A model generated the notes under the pieces. That model was not told the DNA's origin. It did not search any database and saw only the letters and a list, made by a program, of their open reading frames with translations. A stretch of DNA of 64,000 bases. Origin: Caldifarciminota bacterium (lineage in GTDB: Bacteria > Hydrothermota > Hydrothermia > LBFQ01 > DSFT01). The stretch covers positions 18,734 through 82,733 of the forward strand of contig JANXBH010000004.1 in assembly GCA_025060695.1 (NCBI GenBank), in the 5' to 3' direction. Position numbers and translations under genes: made by a program. Shown piece after piece: positions 58,692-64,000 of the stretch; position 1 is the stretch's first letter; every line of letters begins with the position of its first letter.

Positions 58692-59433
58692 TTATAGTAT
58701 TTGTAAAATTTAGATAGTTTGGAATATAAGCCTTATATCCTATAGTTAGCTTTTTATACTTTAGACGAAATAATGTAGAGATTTTGGAATAGTCATAGTC
58801 AGGAGTATAAACAATTCCAAGCGCTAAATTTTCTAATCCATATTCAAAACCTATGAATTTTTCAAATTTGTAATATCTATTTATTCCCGAAATAAAGCTA
58901 AATTTATTAAGCTGAAGATTAATTCCTAATGATAAAATAGATGGAAGTTCTAATTGATTTGCTGAAAAAAGCTTTTTAAAACTAAAGTTCTCAAGCATAA
59001 ACATAAATTTCAACCTCTCAAAAACATTAATATTAGAAAATATGGACAAAAATGGTGAAGATTTTATTTCATCTAACACTCTATTTTCATAGTAGCCCAA
59101 GGAAAAACCCATAGAAACATTTTTTTCAACCTGAAAACTCTTGCCAATGGAAGTATAAATGGAAAAGGGAGAAAAACTTAAAAAATTTTCATCACTTGGA
59201 ATATCACTTTGATAATTAAATTTACCAAAGTCATAATATCTTAGATTAAACCCGAAACCCCTATAACCTATGAATATACTATAAATTTTACTATCAACAA
59301 GCCAAAAATTTATTGAGCTGATTATTGTAGACTTTTCTCCTAAAATAGAGATATTGGACTGCAAGTCAATTAGTCTGTTAGGAAAGGTATTTATTTCTAT
59401 CCAAGTTTCATTTAAACATACTATAAATATCAT
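58669..59433 (-). CDS. Putative outer-membrane beta-barrel (PorV/PorQ-like)
   Basis: MIFIVCLNETWIEIN; FGFNLRYYDFGKF; alternating beta strands. Confidence 0.5.
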   Translation of the reverse strand: MIFIVCLNETWIEINTFPNRLIDLQSNISILGEKSTIISSINFWLVDSKIYSIFIGYRGFGFNLRYYDFGKFNYQSDIPSDENFLSFSPFSIYTSIGKSFQVEKNVSMGFSLGYYENRVLDEIKSSPFLSIFSNINVFERLKFMFMLENFSFKKLFSANQLELPSILSLGINLQLNKFSFISGINRYYKFEKFIGFEYGLENLALGIVYTPDYDYSKISTLFRLKYKKLTIGYKAYIPNYLNFTNTISVAYETP

Positions 59434-60254
59434 AAACCCAACCTTTTTAAAAAGTTTTCAAATTCGTCCCTATTTTTAAAGTCTAAAATAAGTTTTAATC
59501 TTCTTCTTGTCACTTTCAACTCTGCTTTTAAACCTATATTTTTAAATAATTTTTCAGAAATTTCTCTTGACAAACTCTCATTTTCTTCTAATTTTTTATC
59601 CTTAGGAGATAACATCTTTTCTAACTGCCTAACACTTATTCCTTCTTCTATAATCCTCATTGCCATTTCTTCCTGCTCTTTAAAATCACTTATTCTTAGT
59701 AATACTCTTGCGTGTCCCTCAGTAATTTTATTTTCTCTTAAAAGTTCTAAGACTTTTTCACTTAAATTTAGTAGTCTTATCGTATTAGTTATTGTTGCCC
59801 TATCCTTTCCTACAATTTGCGCTATTTCATTTTGAGTAAAACCGAATTTTTCAATAAGCTGTTTATATGCTAATGCTTCTTCAATAGGATTTAAGTCCTC
59901 CCTTTGCAAGTTTTCGACTAATGCTAATTGTAGCATTTCGGAATCTTCTAACTCCTTTACAATAGCCGGAATTTTTGTAAGACCAGCTATTCTACTTGCT
60001 CTCCATCTCCTCTCTCCCGCAACGATTTGATATTTATCTTCAGATATCTGCCTTACAATTATAGGCTGTAATAAGCCATTAGACTTTATAGATTCTGCAA
60101 GCTCTCTTAGTTCTTGTTCTGAAAAGCTTCTTCTCGGTTGATAGGGATTTGGTTCAATTAATTCAATATCAATTAGTTGTAAATTCTCTAAGGTATCACC
60201 TCCCGGAAGTATAGCAGCTAAACCCCTCCCAAGACCTCTAAGTTTCTTACTCAT
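59430..60254 (-). CDS. parB: Chromosome-partitioning protein ParB
   Basis: IEPNPYQPRRSF; VAGERRWRASRIAG; ALVENLQREDLNPIEEA. Confidence 0.96.
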   Translation of the reverse strand: MSKKLRGLGRGLAAILPGGDTLENLQLIDIELIEPNPYQPRRSFSEQELRELAESIKSNGLLQPIIVRQISEDKYQIVAGERRWRASRIAGLTKIPAIVKELEDSEMLQLALVENLQREDLNPIEEALAYKQLIEKFGFTQNEIAQIVGKDRATITNTIRLLNLSEKVLELLRENKITEGHARVLLRISDFKEQEEMAMRIIEEGISVRQLEKMLSPKDKKLEENESLSREISEKLFKNIGLKAELKVTRRRLKLILDFKNRDEFENFLKRLGL

Positions 60255-61027
60255 ACCCTTACCTCCCTTCTTGCAAATCTATTTATTATTTCCTTTGCTA
60301 AATTTTTATACGCAATTGCACCAACTGATAGTGGATCAAATATAACTCCCGGAATACCATAACTTGGAGCTTCAGCTAACCTTATACTTCTGGGAATTAT
60401 AGTTTGAAAGACCATTTCTTTAAATATTCTTCTTATCTCCTCCTCTACCTGTTCAGAAAGCTTCGTTCGCTTATCATACATAGTTATTAAAAAACCTAAA
60501 AGTTTTAATTTCGGATTTATGGTTCTTCTAACATAGTGTACTGTCTCTAATAGTTGTGCAACCCCCTCCAATGCATAGTATTCTGCCTGAACAGGTATTA
60601 AAACATACTCAGCAGATGAAAGAATTAATATTGTTAAAGTCCCAAGAGAAGGAGGTGCATCTATAAATATATAGTCGTAGTTTTGAGAAATGCTCTCTAA
60701 GATATTTTTTAAAGTTAATTCCCAATTAGGCTTTCCCCTTAATTCAGTATCTACTCCTATTAAATCAGGTGAAGACGGTAATAAGTCCAGTTTTGCATTT
60801 TCAACTTTAATCAATACATCCTCAATAGTTGCCTTACCTATAAGTAGATGATATAGATTTTTAGCATTTCTTCTATTTATTCCAAAACCACTAGAAGCAT
60901 TTGCTTGTGCATCGCCGTCTACTACTAAGACTCTCAAATCTTCAAGTGCTATAGCAGTCGACAGATTCACCACAGTAGTTGTTTTACCAACACCACCTTT
61001 CTGATTAACAACTGCGACTTTTATCAT
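60251..61027 (-). CDS. parA: Chromosome-partitioning ATPase ParA/Soj
   Basis: VVNQKGGVGKTTTVVNLSTAIA. Confidence 0.96.
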   Translation of the reverse strand: MIKVAVVNQKGGVGKTTTVVNLSTAIALEDLRVLVVDGDAQANASSGFGINRRNAKNLYHLLIGKATIEDVLIKVENAKLDLLPSSPDLIGVDTELRGKPNWELTLKNILESISQNYDYIFIDAPPSLGTLTILILSSAEYVLIPVQAEYYALEGVAQLLETVHYVRRTINPKLKLLGFLITMYDKRTKLSEQVEEEIRRIFKEMVFQTIIPRSIRLAEAPSYGIPGVIFDPLSVGAIAYKNLAKEIINRFARREVRV

Positions 61028-61031
61028 GGCG

Positions 61032-61043
61032 AAAATTATAAAG
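61032..61043 (-). promoter_or_regulatory. Leaderless-type box for parA (TATAAT variant)
   Basis: CTTTATAATTTT, ATG at 61027. Confidence 0.6.
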
Positions 61044-62124
61044 CTATAGTTTCATGTGAAACCATTTCTTTTATTTTTAAAAAATTCATACTTTCTTTTT
61101 GATATGACAAATTAGACATAAAATAGTTAAGAACTGATGGATTTTGTATAATAAACTCTGTATATCTAACGAGTTGTTTAAAATTTTTCGCAATAAATCC
61201 AAGACCATGCTCTTTTATAAATCTTTCATTACCTTCCTCTTGACCAGGCAAGCTTTTATAGTAAATCGCAGGAGTTTTAGTATATATTAGTTCAGTTAAA
61301 TTTAAACCACCTGCTTTTGCAACTGAAAAATCACACAAAAACATAAGTTTGTGAATATCTTCAGTAAAGCCAAACAGTTTAAAATCATATGTATTTAAAT
61401 CTATAAAAACCTCCTGTAGCTTTTCGTAGTTCTTCTCATTCCTTCCTGCAATAACAAGAAAGTATAATTTTTTACTAAACATTTTTATATATTTTATTGC
61501 ATCCCTTAGTGGTAGAACACTATTAGAACCAAGATTTAATAGAACTATTAAATTTTTAGTATGAATATTAAACTCCCTTCTTAGTGCATTTTTGTCTATT
61601 TCTTCTAAAAATCCTTTTCTTAAAGGAATTCCAGTAATCATGTAGTTTGATGATTTAAGGTCTTTGACAGAATACTCAGAGGGCAAAAAATACATATCTA
61701 CAAAGTTATTTATCCAAATTGGATGAACTTCATAATCTGTTATACATACGAATAGTTTTGTACTTTTATTTTCAAGTTTATACTTTGCCCCATAGAGTGT
61801 AGAGAGAAAATGTGTAGAAATTATAATGTCTGGTCTATAATTTTCAAGTATACTATATACTTTCTTATTTATGAACGAAGTAAGTATAGATTTTATTATA
61901 TTCAGCCTTGTAATGGGATTATAATAAATTAGTCTCCATAGAAAGTGCGAATGCTTGCTCATCCAGATATAAAACTTCGATGTTATTTTCTCAATATATC
62001 CACCTTTTTCAACAATATCCAATAACAAAACATCATTACTATTCCCTATCATCTGTTCTATTGCTTTTGATGCAATTAAGTGCCCTGTCCCGTAATTTGC
62101 AGTGATAATAAGAATTTTCTTCAA
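61036..62124 (-). CDS. MGDG synthase/MurG-like glycosyltransferase; start TTG
   Basis: KKILIITANYGTGHLIASKAIEQ; SVAKAGGLNLTELIYTKTPAIYYKSLPGQEEGN; track start lies inside tRNA-Val. Confidence 0.85.
   Translation of the reverse strand: MKKILIITANYGTGHLIASKAIEQMIGNSNDVLLLDIVEKGGYIEKITSKFYIWMSKHSHFLWRLIYYNPITRLNIIKSILTSFINKKVYSILENYRPDIIISTHFLSTLYGAKYKLENKSTKLFVCITDYEVHPIWINNFVDMYFLPSEYSVKDLKSSNYMITGIPLRKGFLEEIDKNALRREFNIHTKNLIVLLNLGSNSVLPLRDAIKYIKMFSKKLYFLVIAGRNEKNYEKLQEVFIDLNTYDFKLFGFTEDIHKLMFLCDFSVAKAGGLNLTELIYTKTPAIYYKSLPGQEEGNERFIKEHGLGFIAKNFKQLVRYTEFIIQNPSVLNYFMSNLSYQKESMNFLKIKEMVSHETIAL
61049..61062. promoter_or_regulatory. parS-like ParB binding site
   Basis: GTTTCATGTGAAAC; one central change from the core of the canonical TGTTTCACGTGAAACA, immediately upstream of parAB. 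Confidence 0.75.
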
Positions 62125-62126
62125 AA

Positions 62127-62199
62127 TGGGCAGTGGAGGATTCGAACCTCCGACCTCTCGCATGTCAAACGAGCGCTCTAACCCCTGAGCTAACTGCCC
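62127..62199 (-). tRNA. tRNA-Val (GAC)
   Basis: GGGCAGT TAGCTCAG...CTCGT TTGACAT GCGAG...CGGAGGTTCGAATCCTCC ACTGCCC A; no CCA. Confidence 0.95.
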
Positions 62200-62208
62200 G
62201 AAGTAATG

Positions 62209-62219
62209 AAATTTTAAAG
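62209..62219 (-). promoter_or_regulatory. Box upstream of tRNA-Val
   Basis: CTTTAAAATTT, tRNA begins at 62199. Confidence 0.6.
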
Positions 62220-62256
62220 TGTTAGTTTTCTTTATTTAGGATTAAACGAAAAATAA

Positions 62257-62267
62257 CTTTAAAATTT
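62257..62267 (+). promoter_or_regulatory. Leaderless-type box for histidine kinase
   Basis: CTTTAAAATTT, ATG at 62275. Confidence 0.6.
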
Positions 62268-62274
62268 TTTTGTA

Positions 62275-63375
62275 ATGCCTTTTCTTATTCAACTATTTCT
62301 TATCATCTCATTTTCTGTAATAGTGATTTCATCTTATGTAATGTCAAGTATTACAATATCAAAAATTAGAAATGAGATTAGAAACTATAGTTTTGTTCTC
62401 GCCAAGTCTTTAAGTTCAGCTCTTATCTCTGGCTCTGAAGATATTGAAAATATCATATCAAGTATTCCATTTGGCATAATAATTACAGATGATAAGGATA
62501 GAATAAGGTTTTATGCTAATTTAGAAGTAAATGATAAAGTCGAAGAATTAAAGGAAAAACTGAAAAAACAGAAGCAATATGCTGAAATAAAGTACGAAAA
62601 TTTTAACATTGGTAGAATATACTACTTAGAGCCCACATCTATAATCTACCTTACTATACTACCATATATTTTAGCAATTATAACTCTTGGAACCTTTTTT
62701 ATTATTGTCTTAGCTTTGAGAAATGCTTACAAGTATGAGCATGAGAAGTTCTACTCTACATTTGCAAAGGGGCTTGCTCATCAGATGGGAACACCAATAT
62801 CGTCATTAGTAGCAAATATCGAATTATTAAAAAAAGGAGAAGATAGATTCTCTCAAATTCAGGATGATATAAATAAGATTTCATCAATATTAAAAAGATT
62901 TTCAAAAATCGGAAGCTCAATTAATTTACAAGAGGTTAGTATAGAAGAAGTTATTCTTAATGCATACAAAAATTTAGAAGGCAAGCTTAGAAGAAATCTT
63001 CAGCTAAATATCTCTGGCAATTGTAAAGTAATGGGAGATATTGAACTTTTAGAGTGGGTTTTTGAAAATTTAATTAAAAATAGTTATGAGGCAAATAGCA
63101 CTAAAATAGAATTTAAGGTTTCTGAAAATAAATATTTTTGCATTATAGACGTTATAGATAATGGAGTTGGTATTAGTAATAGCATTAGAAGGAAAATTTT
63201 TTCAGATAGTATAACTACGAAAAGCAAAGGATGGGGTATCGGACTTTTACTTTCAAACAGAATAATTAGAATGCATAGAGGTAAGATAAAACTTTTGGAA
63301 AGTGTAAAGGGAATGACTACATTTAGAATCTTACTACCTAAAGTTAGCACCCACGAAAACCGTAATCACTTCTAA
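62275..63375 (+). CDS. Sensor histidine kinase
   Basis: LAHQMGTPISSLVANIELL (H-box), NLIKNSYEA (N), DNGVGIS, KGWGIGLLLSNRI. Confidence 0.9.
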   Translation: MPFLIQLFLIISFSVIVISSYVMSSITISKIRNEIRNYSFVLAKSLSSALISGSEDIENIISSIPFGIIITDDKDRIRFYANLEVNDKVEELKEKLKKQKQYAEIKYENFNIGRIYYLEPTSIIYLTILPYILAIITLGTFFIIVLALRNAYKYEHEKFYSTFAKGLAHQMGTPISSLVANIELLKKGEDRFSQIQDDINKISSILKRFSKIGSSINLQEVSIEEVILNAYKNLEGKLRRNLQLNISGNCKVMGDIELLEWVFENLIKNSYEANSTKIEFKVSENKYFCIIDVIDNGVGISNSIRRKIFSDSITTKSKGWGIGLLLSNRIIRMHRGKIKLLESVKGMTTFRILLPKVSTHENRNHF

Positions 63376-63401
63376 GGGGAAGCGAATATTTTGTATAAAC
63401 T

Positions 63402-64000
63402 CTAATACTCTTCCTTTCTAATAAAATATAAGGCAATAAGAAAGAAGAAAACATTTGGAAACCACATCGCAATAGCTCCATTTATCATACCCTTCTTTGC
63501 AAGTTCTTCGCCACCTATTAGAAAAATATAGTATATTGTAAATATCACAAAGGATATACCTAAAGCGGTTCCAAATCCTCCTCTTCTTACAATTGAAGAT
63601 ATTGGTGCGGAAAGCATAACAAATACAATTGCTGCAAATGGAAGAGAAAATTTTTTATTTATCTCAACAAGAATTTGATTTACACGAGTTTTTAGGTATT
63701 TTTTTAGTTCCACATCTGACGCCTTTTTATATTCCTCCTTTTTCCTTTTATATTCATCAAGCAATTGCCTTATATTCATTTCCCTATCACTTCTAAAATC
63801 TCTTTCTCTTATCTGCATGCTAATATCAAGCTTGATTATTACTTCATAATTCTTAAAGTTTATGACTCTATACTTATTTACAAAACCATCTAAAAATTGA
63901 TGCATCTGACCATTTATTAGGTTAAACACAAGAATACTATCTTGAAAACTTTGAATATAACCTTCCTTTGCTGTAAGAAATGTTTTTCCATAGTCAGAAA
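63402..64000 (-). CDS. LptF/LptG-family LPS export permease (partial, runs off right edge)
   Basis: RDFRSDREMNIRQLL...EINKKFSLPFAAIVFVMLSAPISSIVRRGGFGTALGISFVIF; frame stays open to window end (...SDYGKTFLTAKEGYIQSFQDSILVFN). Confidence 0.85.
   Translation of the reverse strand, partial: SDYGKTFLTAKEGYIQSFQDSILVFNLINGQMHQFLDGFVNKYRVINFKNYEVIIKLDISMQIRERDFRSDREMNIRQLLDEYKRKKEEYKKASDVELKKYLKTRVNQILVEINKKFSLPFAAIVFVMLSAPISSIVRRGGFGTALGISFVIFTIYYIFLIGGEELAKKGMINGAIAMWFPNVFFFLIALYFIRKEEY

Noticed and set aside
62125-62163. N-terminal MREVGGSNPPLPI of the track glycosyltransferase ORF
   Set aside because: Encoded by tRNA-Val; true start placed at 62124.
1-64000. CRISPR array, transposon, integron or prophage as the hidden system
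   Set aside because: No regularly spaced repeats, terminal inverted repeats, transposase, integrase or phage structural genes were seen.

Overview
AT-rich, extremely gene-dense 64 kb chromosomal segment. It looks like an uncultivated, possibly thermophilic member of the FCB/WOR-3-like bacteria; that placement is inference from T9SS-like C-terminal domains, GGGPS/DGGGPS-like genes and Q-initial exported proteins. There are no rRNAs, CRISPR arrays, transposons or prophage. I see about 55 protein genes, mostly housekeeping (recO, rpoD, dnaG, hppA, pth, rplY, pyrC, secDF, nadK, rho, rlmN, tilS, fabD, rplT, pheS, glyA, htrA, holA, tkt, accA, parAB, lptF/G), plus four tRNAs: initiator Met, elongator Met, Leu(TAG) and Val(GAC). 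The unusual signals are architectural. (1) A near-invariant box CTTTAAAATTT, often the perfect palindrome CTTTAAAATTTTAAAG, sits about 6-10 nt upstream of the start codon of almost every transcription unit, on both strands of divergent pairs. This suggests bidirectional promoters making leaderless mRNAs. (2) Three of four tRNAs are followed after 1, 2 and 9 nt by a CDS whose only plausible start is non-AUG (CTG, TTG, TTG). (3) Six exported-looking proteins begin with exactly 7 residues of hydrophobic character followed by Q (five) or N (one), far shorter than canonical signal peptides, and a seventh resembles them with K. (4) All convergent gene pairs overlap or abut. Gene-level oddities include an orphan McrB-like AAA protein fused in operon to glyA, a half Ski2-like helicase coupled to an orphan PntA2, archaeal-type ether-lipid enzymes, a parS-like site in a CDS 3' end, and a T440I-equivalent substitution in sigma70 region 2.4.
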